Source: Akkermansia biwaensis
GTDB taxonomy: Bacteria; Verrucomicrobiota; Verrucomicrobiia; Verrucomicrobiales; Akkermansiaceae
Assembly (NCBI RefSeq): GCF_026072915.1
Contig: NZ_AP025943.1
Coordinates: 2,728,001 to 2,792,000, forward strand
Direction of reading: 5' to 3'
Length of the DNA stretch: 64,000 nucleotides
The stretch's first letter is position 1; each line of letters starts with the position of its first letter. This document shows positions 26,401-33,648 of the stretch, one piece after another. A model generated the notes under the pieces. That model searched no databases, had not been told where the DNA came from, and was given only the letters and a program-made list of their open reading frames with translations. Both the position numbers and the translations under genes were made by a program.

Positions 26401-28037
26401 CCGGCTGCGTTATTCTGGCGGCGGACAATTCCTATTCCGGTGAAACGCGCATCCTGTCCGGGGCTTCCCTGGCAGTGGGCGCTGGGGAAACGGCCGGCAC
26501 TCTGGGAACGGGAGTCGTCGTCAATGAAGGCACCCTGACGTTCAACAGGACGGACCGGGTGACGGCGGGAAACGCCATTTCCGGTACCGGAAACCTAGTC
26601 CAGAAAGGCAGTGGGGAACTGGTGCTGACGGGGAATAATTCATACACCGGAGTCACGAGGATTGCCGTGGGAACGCTTACCGTGGGCGATGGAGGAACCA
26701 GCGGTTCTCTGGGAACCGGAGCCGTCGTCAACAACGGGGTGCTGGTCTTCAATCGATCGGATGCCGTCGTTTTTAATACGGCCGTGTCCGGGACGGGGGC
26801 CCTGGTGAAGAACGGTTCTGGAACGCTGACGATCCAGAAGCAGCTTTCCTACACCGGAGGAACCACGGTGAACGAAGGTACGCTGGTTCTGTCCAAGGGA
26901 GGAGCCAACGGTATTATCCAGGGAGATCTGTCTATTCAGGAAGGGGCACAGGTGACGCTGAAAGGAGGAAACAGTTTTGGTTCTTCCGGCGGCATTGCCT
27001 CTGTTAAAGGCGTGAATATCAACGGGGGCACCTTGTACTTTGGAGACAAGAACAACCAGGTTTGCAAATATATGACGTTCAACCTGACCGGGGGTGTTGT
27101 GGATGGCGTTGCCGGAGGCCGCATGGACATTGCAATGGGCACGAGCATTGAGGTAAAGGCGGCGGATAAAGCATCGGAAATCAGGAATATCAACGTGCAA
27201 CTGAAGGATTCCTATCCCTCCATCTTCAGAGTGGCGCGGGGGACGGCGGTGTCCGATTTGAACGTCTCCGCCAACATCGTCAACTCTTCCGGAGTGAAAG
27301 GAGCACTCACCAAGACAGGCAACGGGATCATGGTTCTTTCCGGCAAAAATACCTATTCCGGGGGTACCACGGTGGAGCTGGGAACGCTGGTCGCCGCTTC
27401 CAGCCAGGCTCTTGGAACGGGACAGGCAATGGTCGATTCCGACGGCTGCCTCGTTCTGGGGGGCACCGGCGCCGATGCCCCCGGAATCAGTTTGGGGAAT
27501 AATATTCTGGTGAAGAATGGCGGCGTCCTGACCGGTTCCGCCACCCTGACCGGGAATACGACCATGGAATCCGGTTCCATCTTTGAATTGACCTTGTCCA
27601 TAGGCGGTTCCGCCGGGGACGAACTGGCATGCAACAGCCTGATGCTCCGGTCCGGCGTCTTCCGGATTGACGCGGGAGCCATGCTGAAGCTGGCCGCCCT
27701 GACCATCGACTATTCCACCGATTTCTGGAATACATCGCACATCCTGAATTTCATCGACGGCGGAGACAACGCCACGCTGACGGGCAATTTCACGCTGGAT
27801 ACGTCCGCCGCCGGGGATTACTCGGCCTACGGTGAGTGGAGCCTGCAAAAGAGTGAAGACTCCAAAGATATGAACATGGTCTGGACGCCGAATGCCGCGC
27901 CGGAAGTATCTTCCGCGTTGACTGCGGCGTTTACGGCTACGGCGCCGCTGCCGGTTCCGGAACCTTCCGCCGCGGTGCTGATGCTGGCCGCCGCGGGAGC
28001 GGCGTTCCTGCGTCGCTCCGTTCCGCGGAACAGGTAA
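23463..28037 (+). CDS. S6-type serine protease with autotransporter-associated beta-strand repeats and PEP-CTERM signal
   Basis: A 1524-residue exported protein. After a short signal peptide (residues 1-27), residues 30-310 form a peptidase S6-like (IgA1 protease/SPATE) trypsin-fold domain with a plausible triad: His96 in GFIATVSHD, Asp139 in TYDYCVQRLSKIVTE, and Ser253 in PGDSGSP. The rest, to about 1440, is a parallel beta-helix-like passenger with repeated autotransporter strand motifs (GSGELVLTGNNSYTG, GSGTLTIQKQLSYTGGTTV, GNGIMVLSGKNTYSGGTTV). The C-terminus is not a beta-barrel but a PEP-CTERM sorting signal: PVPEPSAAVLMLAAAGAAFLRR. It is therefore expected to be exported and processed by an exosortase rather than to be an autonomous autotransporter. 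The substrate is unknown; host glycoproteins or mucus proteins are speculation. Confidence 0.9.
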   Translation: MNFHYIYHSGLLGAACLLSPAYSGLMADSIDLQTYRDFAENRGVFGINEKDVPIYDKEGNYVGTIPRMMNFDGVADPHRGEAALVGGPGFIATVSHDYDKQSVTFAVRFGASQGTPFYDSYRSVVTKKAWGNSTNSTYDYCVQRLSKIVTESEYAPYLTDPEYLDNMKGRLVLRAGTGTQTVATGDGEQEAVGPAYSYLTGGTVVFNGQTKVEGTGEPDPENAKTYPAYRFGYNVERPSESSPLPSGVQPGDSGSPCYVYNENSGQWEWVGAGQSHGGEGYGQFSQMRSGNQWAQAYVDSFNCTVSVSAGGGDVLWNVTNAGGNGTFVQGGITTDYIGLSSGVRGDTSTQGKRATDAQIGACTNLIFDGAGGTVVLQGSVDTGAGSLTFNHDYVLSDGGNASYRLNTAGFVVNKGAVVTTLLTGASGDEWRKIGEGTLIVGGHGNNAADINVGGGMLILDRDGYAAHNVKLNGGGVMARLAGENQLSGEFIFGHRGGTVDLYGHNLTLDAITHLDSGAIFANYLGGSTATFTFTGSGVQNYLGTFIDTGSLRNGQLNVVYAPDTGEGSVWNLSGTILNSGTWTVQSGKVKIAGVPTLHAGGYVDENDWQTAVFATGTVQVESGALFTAGAHAEVASSINVADGGTYTILSGGSHSGDVVLAGSGSMLRAEVDGGVAIESGKISGKGSLIKSGDGVLLLKNRNNGFSGIARVEGGVVQASSAGALGKTIWMLNAAGGMAVDGSDFSVIAGYLDTSSAGAFILLEDKNNVSGLDSFRNLSIGALGNVNLGIRGTTELLSGWTADGGWSLGGGGGTLTVNLKLSGSGTLSIGNGSNTGAVVLANAHNSDSEGGAVFSGTMELNRGAKLAYEDVRSLGSKNGNVTVGYGSSFVLGAQEDAALAHVSGASGGVLLLSGERTTALDMAGMGLNSAYIGADGQAVLSGSVKAGTQGYLFGGSGTLTVACSLSGNHSLTVDTQGMGTAGCVILAADNSYSGETRILSGASLAVGAGETAGTLGTGVVVNEGTLTFNRTDRVTAGNAISGTGNLVQKGSGELVLTGNNSYTGVTRIAVGTLTVGDGGTSGSLGTGAVVNNGVLVFNRSDAVVFNTAVSGTGALVKNGSGTLTIQKQLSYTGGTTVNEGTLVLSKGGANGIIQGDLSIQEGAQVTLKGGNSFGSSGGIASVKGVNINGGTLYFGDKNNQVCKYMTFNLTGGVVDGVAGGRMDIAMGTSIEVKAADKASEIRNINVQLKDSYPSIFRVARGTAVSDLNVSANIVNSSGVKGALTKTGNGIMVLSGKNTYSGGTTVELGTLVAASSQALGTGQAMVDSDGCLVLGGTGADAPGISLGNNILVKNGGVLTGSATLTGNTTMESGSIFELTLSIGGSAGDELACNSLMLRSGVFRIDAGAMLKLAALTIDYSTDFWNTSHILNFIDGGDNATLTGNFTLDTSAAGDYSAYGEWSLQKSEDSKDMNMVWTPNAAPEVSSALTAAFTATAPLPVPEPSAAVLMLAAAGAAFLRRSVPRNR

Positions 28038-28055
28038 AAGACCGTAAATTGCAAA

Positions 28056-28090
28056 CGCCGCATTCCGGGAGGGGTGCGGCGCTTTGTTTT
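28056..28090 (+). terminator. terminator of the S6 protease gene
   Basis: CGCCGCA and TGCGGCG flank a 12-base loop and are followed by CTTTGTTTTTCTT. It lies between two convergent genes and could also stop thiM transcription. Confidence 0.82.
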
Positions 28091-28120
28091 TCTTCCCGTC
28101 CCGAGGGAGGGAAAGTGCTC

Positions 28121-28936
28121 CTAAAGGGAAAGGATGCGCGCCCTGCGGGCTACGTCTTCCGGGGAAAGGGAATAAAGGCAGTCCAGCAGGGAGACGGCAA
28201 AAGAGCCGGGAGCCGGGCTTTGTTCAAAGGCCATTTCCCCGGCGATTCCCATCAGGACGGCGGTGGAAACGGCCGCCTGAAGCGGGGAGGGGGAGACGGC
28301 GGCACAGGCGGCGGTCAGCGCGCCCATGGAGCAGCCCACGCCCGTAACGCGGGACATCATGGGATGCCCGTTTTCCGTGGAAACCACCTGGTGGCCGTCC
28401 GTGGAATAGTCCGTGCGGCCCGTGACGAGAACGGCCGCTCCCGTGTGCAGGGCCAGTTCCCTAGCCGCCTGCAGGGCGTCCGCGCTGGAACTGGTGCTTT
28501 CCGGTCCTTTCGTGACGGAGGAGTAGCCGGCCAGGGCCATGATTTCCGAGGCGTTCCCGCGGATGATGCGGGGCGTTTGTTCCTTCAGCTGCCGTGCCAG
28601 CCGCGTGCGGAGAGAGAGCGCCCCCACGGCCACCGGGTCCAGAACCCAGGGGATGTTCAGCCGGTTGGCTTCCTGCACGGCCGTCTGCATGACGGCGCCT
28701 TGTTCGTGCGTAACAGTGCCCAGATTGACCAGCAGGGCGCCTGTTCCGCCGCGCAGCATTTCCACTGTTTCCTCCGCGTCGTTGAGCATGGCGGGAACGG
28801 CTCCCGCGGCCAGCAGGAGGTTGGCCGTCAGGGGCTGTACGACGGAGTTGGTCAGGGAGAGAACCAGCGGGGCCGCCTCCCTGATTTTTTCCAAATCTGA
28901 GGAGACGGCGCTGACAAGGCCGGATGATGAAGGCAT
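28121..28936 (-). CDS. thiM: hydroxyethylthiazole kinase
   Basis: A 271-residue ribokinase-like kinase that phosphorylates 4-methyl-5-hydroxyethylthiazole, a salvage step of thiamine synthesis. Typical ThiM segments are present: PLVLSLTNSVVQPLTANLLLAAGAVPAM, MLNDAEE, LLVNLGT, PWVLDPVAVGA, IIRGNASEIMALAG, and the C-terminal anion-hole and catalytic Cys motif RVTGVGCSMGAL. It is the last gene of the metY-cysK-thiE-thiM run, 51 bases after thiE. No TPP riboswitch is seen in front of the thi genes, so control is probably from the metY promoter. Confidence 0.96.
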   Translation of the reverse strand: MPSSSGLVSAVSSDLEKIREAAPLVLSLTNSVVQPLTANLLLAAGAVPAMLNDAEETVEMLRGGTGALLVNLGTVTHEQGAVMQTAVQEANRLNIPWVLDPVAVGALSLRTRLARQLKEQTPRIIRGNASEIMALAGYSSVTKGPESTSSSADALQAARELALHTGAAVLVTGRTDYSTDGHQVVSTENGHPMMSRVTGVGCSMGALTAACAAVSPSPLQAAVSTAVLMGIAGEMAFEQSPAPGSFAVSLLDCLYSLSPEDVARRARILSL

Positions 28937-28987
28937 GGCGTTTGAAAGAATGGTTTTGTTGCCCGGCGTTTCCGGGAAGGGGGACAG

Positions 28988-29602
28988 TCAGGCCAGCGCC
29001 CGTGCGGCGGCTTCCGGGTCCTCCGCTCCGCAAATGGCGGAGACTGCGGCAATTCCTGCGGCCGTTCCTGTGGCCCGCACCTGGCGCGCGCGTTCCGCAT
29101 CCAGGCCGCCGATGGCGACGACGGGCAGGGGGGACCGGGAGGCCAGGGCGGCGAAGCCTTCCACGCCCAGCACGGGCGGGGCGTTGAGTTTGGAAATGGT
29201 CGGGAAAACGGGCCCCATCCCCAGGTAGTCCACTAGGGAGGCGTCCACGGCGCGGAGCTGGTCCATGTTGGAGACGGACAGCCCCAGGATTTTGTCCGGG
29301 CCGATCATGGCGCGCACGGAGGGTACGGGAAGGTCCCGCTGGCCGATGTGGACGCCGTCCGCATCCAGGGCCAGCGCCAGGTCAATGCGGTTGTTGACAA
29401 TGAAGGGGATTCCGCGCGCCGCCAGGAAGTCCCGGATGGGCAGGGCTTCCCGGTAGCAGGTGCCCGCGTCCGGATTGGTGGAGCGGTATTGCACGATGGT
29501 GACGCCGCCGTCCACGGCCTTCCGGACGGTTTCCAGCAGGCTGTGGCGACATTTGGCCGCTTCGTCAGTGACCAGGTAGAGGTGGAGGTTGAATGATTTC
29601 AT
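28988..29602 (-). CDS. thiE: thiamine-phosphate synthase
   Basis: A 204-residue TIM-barrel enzyme that joins HMP-diphosphate and thiazole phosphate to give thiamine phosphate. Recognisable motifs are LYLVTDEA, GGVTIVQYRS, IPFIVNNRIDLALALDADGVHIGQRDLP, LGLSVSNMDQL, DYLGMGPVFPT and PVVAIGGLD. It lies 21 bases after cysK and uses the product of the following thiM gene. ThiD, which would supply HMP-diphosphate, is not in the window. Confidence 0.96.
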   Translation of the reverse strand: MKSFNLHLYLVTDEAAKCRHSLLETVRKAVDGGVTIVQYRSTNPDAGTCYREALPIRDFLAARGIPFIVNNRIDLALALDADGVHIGQRDLPVPSVRAMIGPDKILGLSVSNMDQLRAVDASLVDYLGMGPVFPTISKLNAPPVLGVEGFAALASRSPLPVVAIGGLDAERARQVRATGTAAGIAAVSAICGAEDPEAAARALA

Positions 29603-29623
29603 GAAGGTATGCCGGCAGGCGGA

Positions 29624-30553
29624 TTAATCTGCAAAGAGGGGGGTGGACAGGTAGCGGTCGCCCGTGTCCGGCAGAAGAACGACGATGGTCTTGCCCGCGT
29701 TTTCCAGCCTTTTCGCCAGCTGCGTGGCCGCCCACAGAGCCGCCCCGGAGGAAATCCCCGCCAGCACGCCTTCCGTGCGGGCCAGTTCCTTGCCCGTGGC
29801 GAATGCGTCTTCATTGGTGACGGTGATTACTTCGTCGTAAATGGAGGTGTCCAGGGTTTCCGGCACGAATCCCGCGCCAATCCCCTGGATTTTGTGCGGT
29901 CCGGCCGTGCCTTCGGTGAGGACGGGCGAGGCCGACGGCTCCACGGCCACGACCTTGACTCCGGGATTGCGGGATTTGAGGTACCTGCCCACGCCTGTAA
30001 CGGTTCCCCCCGTTCCCACACCCGCTACGAAGATGTCCACCCTGCCGTCCGTATCGTCCCAGATTTCCGGTCCGGTGGTGCGGAAGTGGGCTTCCGGATT
30101 GGCCTGGTTCACGAATTGGCCGGGAATGAAGCTGTTCGGCAGTTCGGCGGCAAGTTCCTCCGCCTTCGCAATGGCTCCCTGCATGCCCTTTGTCCCGTCC
30201 GTCAGCACCAGTTCCGCGCCGTAGGCTTTCAGCAGGTTGCGGCGCTCCACGCTCATGGTTTCCGGCATCGTCAGGATGATCCGGTACCCGCGGGAGGTAG
30301 CCACGGCCGCCAGGCCGATGCCCGTGTTGCCGCTGGTGGGTTCAATGATGACGGAGTCCGGCGTCAGCCGGCCGGAGGCTTCCGCCGCGTCAATCATCGC
30401 CAGGGCAATGCGGTCTTTCACGCTGCCTGCGGGGTTGAAGGCTTCCAGCTTGGCCAGGATGACGGCGTCCAGGCCGTGCCTGCGGTCGTAGTTGGCCAGT
30501 TCCAGCAGGGGTGTCCTGCCGACCAGTTCCGTAATGTTCCGGTAAATTTTCAT
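29624..30553 (-). CDS. cysK: cysteine synthase A (O-acetylserine sulfhydrylase)
   Basis: A 309-residue PLP enzyme that makes cysteine from O-acetylserine and sulfide. The PLP lysine lies in [12 protein letters not shown], the phosphate and substrate loop is [12 protein letters not shown], and the glycine-rich loop is [18 protein letters not shown]. The length matches CysK rather than CysM or CBS. The start at 30553 gives the canonical [17 protein letters not shown] and avoids an unsupported upstream extension. The gene lies 37 bases after metY. CysK in some bacteria also partners with Rrf2-type regulator CymR, and an Rrf2 gene sits just upstream of this operon. Confidence 0.97.
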   Translation of the reverse strand: MKIYRNITELVGRTPLLELANYDRRHGLDAVILAKLEAFNPAGSVKDRIALAMIDAAEASGRLTPDSVIIEPTSGNTGIGLAAVATSRGYRIILTMPETMSVERRNLLKAYGAELVLTDGTKGMQGAIAKAEELAAELPNSFIPGQFVNQANPEAHFRTTGPEIWDDTDGRVDIFVAGVGTGGTVTGVGRYLKSRNPGVKVVAVEPSASPVLTEGTAGPHKIQGIGAGFVPETLDTSIYDEVITVTNEDAFATGKELARTEGVLAGISSGAALWAATQLAKRLENAGKTIVVLLPDTGDRYLSTPLFAD

Positions 30554-30590
30554 GGCTTGTAAGAAAATGAGCGTTTTTGACGGCAAATCG

Positions 30591-31877
30591 TTAGAGAATG
30601 GCGCGGAAACCGTGCTCCAGGTCCTCGATAATGTCGTCTATGTGTTCCGTGCCTATCGAAAGCCGCACCGTGGAGGGCGTGATGCCTCCCGCCTTCAGTT
30701 CTTCCTCCGTCATCTGGGAATGGGTGGTGGAAGCCGGGTGGATCACCAGGGACTTGACGTCCGCCACGTTGGCGAGCAGGGAGAATAGTTCCAGGCTTTC
30801 GCAGAACTTGCGAGCCTTTTCCGCGCCACCTTTCACCTCGAAGGTGAAAATGGAGCCCCCGCCATTCGGGTAATATTTCCGGTAAAGACCGTGGTTGGGG
30901 TGTTCCGGCAGGGAGGGGTGGTTCACCTTCCGCACCTGGGGATGGGCGGCCAGGTATTCCACCACGCGCAGGGCGTTCTGGACATGGCGCTCCACCCGGA
31001 GGGAAAGGGTTTCCAGCCCCTGGAGAAGCAGGAAGGAGTTGAACGGGCTGATCGTCGCTCCCGTGTCCCGCAGGAGGGTGGCGCGGATTTTGACGATGTA
31101 GGCCAGATTGCCGCACACCTCGGAAAACACGGCGCCGTGGTAGTTGGCGTTGGGCTTGGAAAGGCCGGGGAATTTGTCGTTCTGCGTCCAGTCGAACCTG
31201 CCTCCGTCCACAATCACGCCGCCCATTACCGTACCGTGGCCGCCGATGAATTTGGTGGCGGAATGCACCACGATGTCCGCGCCGTGTTCCAGCGGACGGA
31301 ACAGGAAAGGCGTAGCGAAGGTGCTGTCCACAATGAGGGGAATGCCGTGGGCATGGGCGATTTCCGCCAGGGCTTCCATGTCCGCAATATCGCAGTTCGG
31401 GTTGCCCAGGCTCTCCACGTACAGGGCCTTGGTGTTTTCCCGGATGGCCTTGGAGAAATTGTTCACGTCCCCGGCGTCCACGAAGGTGGTTTCAATCCCG
31501 CTTTCCGCGAGCGTGTTGGCAAACAGGTTGTACGTGCCTCCGTACACGGTGGCCGCGGAAACGATGTGGTCCCCGGCGCGGGCGATGTTCTGGATGGCGT
31601 AGGTGATGGCGGCGGCCCCGGTGGCTACGGCCAGCGCGGCGGCTCCGCCTTCCAGCGCGGCGATGCGTTTTTCAAAAACGTCCGCCGTGGGGTTCATCAG
31701 GCGGTTGTAAATATTGCCCGGCTCCGCCAGGGCAAAACGTCCGGCGGCCTGCGCGGAGTCCTTGAAGACGTAGGAAGTGGTTGCGTAAATCGGAACGGCG
31801 CGGGCGTCCGTAACCGGGTCGGGATTCTCCTGGCCCACGTGGAGCTGGCGTGTTTCAAATCGATATTTTCTGCTCAT
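30591..31877 (-). CDS. metY: O-acetylhomoserine sulfhydrylase (aminocarboxypropyltransferase)
   Basis: A 428-residue PLP enzyme of the Cys/Met metabolism family that makes homocysteine directly from O-acetylhomoserine and sulfide. Its start [11 protein letters not shown] and segments [34 protein letters not shown] and the PLP-lysine site [18 protein letters not shown] are characteristic, as is the C-terminal [10 protein letters not shown]. The long N-terminus and length favour MetY over MetB or MetZ. It is the first gene of metY-cysK-thiE-thiM and has a strong promoter with an overlapping inverted repeat. The operon thus combines both sulfide-fixing routes. Confidence 0.95.
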   Translation of the reverse strand: MSRKYRFETRQLHVGQENPDPVTDARAVPIYATTSYVFKDSAQAAGRFALAEPGNIYNRLMNPTADVFEKRIAALEGGAAALAVATGAAAITYAIQNIARAGDHIVSAATVYGGTYNLFANTLAESGIETTFVDAGDVNNFSKAIRENTKALYVESLGNPNCDIADMEALAEIAHAHGIPLIVDSTFATPFLFRPLEHGADIVVHSATKFIGGHGTVMGGVIVDGGRFDWTQNDKFPGLSKPNANYHGAVFSEVCGNLAYIVKIRATLLRDTGATISPFNSFLLLQGLETLSLRVERHVQNALRVVEYLAAHPQVRKVNHPSLPEHPNHGLYRKYYPNGGGSIFTFEVKGGAEKARKFCESLELFSLLANVADVKSLVIHPASTTHSQMTEEELKAGGITPSTVRLSIGTEHIDDIIEDLEHGFRAIL

Positions 31878-31886
31878 GTTTTTATA

Positions 31887-31907
31887 TTCCTATCGGAAAA
31901 CTAGGAA
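31887..31907 (-). promoter_or_regulatory. operator-like inverted repeat over the metY transcription start
   Basis: TTCCTA and TAGGAA are separated by nine bases and lie directly downstream of the metY -10 box, covering the predicted start point. This is a repressor position. The nearby Rrf2 gene makes that regulator the first candidate, which is inference. Confidence 0.6.
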
Positions 31908-31908
31908 A

Positions 31909-31937
31909 TAGATAGTGAAAGAAGGGACCCATGTCAA
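31909..31937 (-). promoter_or_regulatory. metY operon promoter (-35 TTGACA, -10 TATCTA)
   Basis: On the minus strand TTGACA (31932-31937) and TATCTA (31909-31914) are exactly 17 bases apart. The predicted start is near 31902, giving a leader of about 25 bases to the metY ATG. Confidence 0.75.
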
Positions 31938-32015
31938 GTACCGGCTGAAAAAAGTGGGGCATGAGGGCCAGAAAGGGAAAAAGGCGGGCAAGGTATTCCG
32001 GCCGTACCGGAGGGG

Positions 32016-32459
32016 TCAAATGCCGGCTCCGTAGTCGCATCCGGCCTCCTTCTGCTGGATGGCCAGATCTTCCAGCGTGACGTTTCTCAGATAGTCTTCA
32101 ATGACTTCCTGCAGGCCCTGCCAGAAAGGCAGGGTGGTGCACTTTGTTGCGCGGGGGCACGGATTGCTCTCCGTGGTTACGCAGGAAATGGGCAGCATGG
32201 AACCTTCCGTCAATTTGAGGATAGCTTCCGTGGTGTATTCACGGGGATGCCTGGTCAGGCGGTAGCCGCCGGATTTTCCCCGGGAGCTTTGCACAAAACC
32301 CGCTTTCAGCAGGATGGCGATGATTTGTTCCAGATAACGGACCGTGATGTCCTGGCGGATGGAGATTTCCTTGAGAGATATGTATTCCTTGTTCTGATGC
32401 TGCGCAAGATCGATCATCAGGCGCAAGGCATAACGTCCCCTGGTGGAAATTTTCATCAT
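32016..32459 (-). CDS. Rrf2 family transcriptional regulator
   Basis: A 147-residue winged-helix regulator. The N-terminus MKISTRGRYALRLMIDLAQH, the recognition region ITVRYLEQIIAILLKAGFVQSSRGKSGGYRL and the dimerisation helix are typical of Rrf2/IscR/CymR proteins. Three cysteines in SCVTTESNPCPRATKC (spacing C-x7-C-x5-C) resemble, but do not equal, the Fe-S ligand cluster of IscR. Its place just upstream of metY-cysK, in the same orientation, points to control of sulfur assimilation as for CymR, or of Fe-S status. A second in-frame ATG is the next codon (32456). Confidence 0.92.
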   Translation of the reverse strand: MMKISTRGRYALRLMIDLAQHQNKEYISLKEISIRQDITVRYLEQIIAILLKAGFVQSSRGKSGGYRLTRHPREYTTEAILKLTEGSMLPISCVTTESNPCPRATKCTTLPFWQGLQEVIEDYLRNVTLEDLAIQQKEAGCDYGAGI

Positions 32460-32469
32460 GGCAGGCCTG

Positions 32470-32498
32470 ACTTAACGAAATTTCGGAACGGTCGTCAA
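32470..32498 (-). promoter_or_regulatory. promoter of the Rrf2 gene with palindromic spacer
   Basis: On the minus strand TTGACG (32493-32498) and TTAAGT (32470-32475) are 17 bases apart. The spacer contains the perfect palindrome CGAAATTTCG (32476-32485), a possible autoregulatory site. The predicted start is about four bases before the ATG. Confidence 0.5.
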
Positions 32499-32909
32499 TC
32501 GAGAATGGATGCATGTTTAATAATTGAGAAAAAACAAGCAGGAGAAAAAGTGTAAATTCACTTGGCAGGCGGTTGCCTGTTTTTCAGGCGGTGTGAATAA
32601 AATATTCCTCCCGTTCCATTGCAGGAAAACGGTTTTTTCATAGATGCAGAGGCCGTTTTTTAAGTATTCCGGACCTGTTTATTGAATACGGCAGCGGAAA
32701 ATCAATATTCCGAATACGGGAAAATGCGGCCTGTTTTTGTTGTGCGGCCCATTCCTTTGGGAAGGTGGGGAATGTTTAATCCCGTGAAGAGGTACTTTTA
32801 ATCTGATGAAGCTTCCGGGAGAGAAACCGCTTATCTTGGAAAAAAGAAAAGGAAAGGGGAGTATTCCCCATATCTCTTGTTTATTGGCAAATTCGTCCTG
32901 GCCATGAAA
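32499..32909. other. gene-free stretch between Rrf2 and ssb genes
   Basis: About 410 bases with no gene that can be supported. Open frames here lack family motifs and are extensions of frames antisense or out of phase to ssb. No hairpin other than the ssb terminator stands out. Confidence 0.45.
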
Positions 32910-32939
32910 AAGCCGCCTGTCCCGGAGGAAAGGCGGCTT
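32910..32939 (-). terminator. ssb terminator
   Basis: Minus-strand hairpin with nine-base arms AAGCCGCCT and AGGCGGCTT, a 12-base loop, and a following TTTTCATGG. It lies about 30 bases past the ssb stop. Confidence 0.85.
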
Positions 32940-32968
32940 GGGAAAGCTATCAATGGATTCCTGGGGCT

Positions 32969-33466
32969 TTAGAATGGAATCTCGTCGTCCATGTCTCCAA
33001 AGTCGTTGGATTGCTGCTGGTTGGAAGGCATGGGGGGAGGATTGTAGTTCTGAGGGGCCTGGGATTGCCCGTAGTTGTTGGAACGGGGAGCGGACTGCTG
33101 GCGGGGGGCGCCGCCCATGTCGGAGGAATCGCCGCCGCGGGGGAAGAGCTGGATGTTTTCTCCGATCACGCGCAGCTTGGTGCGCTTCTGGCCGGATGCC
33201 TTGTCTTCCCAGGAATCCAGTTGAAGACGCCCTTCCACAAAGACGCCGCGCCCCTTGCTGAGGTAGTTGCCGGCCACTTCCGCTTGGCGGTTCCAGAGGG
33301 TGACGTCCACGAAGGTGGTTTCTTCCTGGCGTTCGCTGTTGTCTCCGGCGTAATAGCGGTTGATGGCAAGGCGGATGTCCGTGACGGCCGTGCCCTTGGG
33401 CGTGTAGCGCAGTTCGGGATCGGCAGTGAGGTTGCCCATTAAAAATACTTTGTTGAGATTGGCCAT
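32969..33466 (-). CDS. ssb: single-stranded DNA-binding protein
   Basis: A 165-residue SSB. Residues 1-108 form the OB-fold (NKVFLMGNLTADPELRYTPKGTAVTDIRLAINR, VDVTLWNRQAEVAGNYLSKGRGVFVEGRLQ). A Gln/Asn/Pro-rich linker follows, and the conserved acidic tip DMDDEIPF ends the protein and recruits replication and repair partners. The length and tip are those of the housekeeping SSB. It is divergent from the tonB-exbB-exbD genes. Confidence 0.97.
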   Translation of the reverse strand: MANLNKVFLMGNLTADPELRYTPKGTAVTDIRLAINRYYAGDNSERQEETTFVDVTLWNRQAEVAGNYLSKGRGVFVEGRLQLDSWEDKASGQKRTKLRVIGENIQLFPRGGDSSDMGGAPRQQSAPRSNNYGQSQAPQNYNPPPMPSNQQQSNDFGDMDDEIPF

Positions 33467-33648
33467 GTAATGGAGGTGTTAAGTATGATAAGGAGACGCC
33501 TTCTGTGCGGTATAGGCGGCCGTGTGAATAATCGCTGACAATTATGTCTTCGCGCGCAGGCTTGTGCAATACTAAATTGCGGAATCGTTTGCAAACATGT
33601 CTGCTTTCTCCATTGCATTCATCACCGAACCGTGGAATGGTTACCCCC

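Noticed and set aside
24183-27848. Long minus-strand frames opposite the S6/PEP-CTERM gene
   Set aside because: Shadows of a repetitive Gly-rich gene; no start context or domain.
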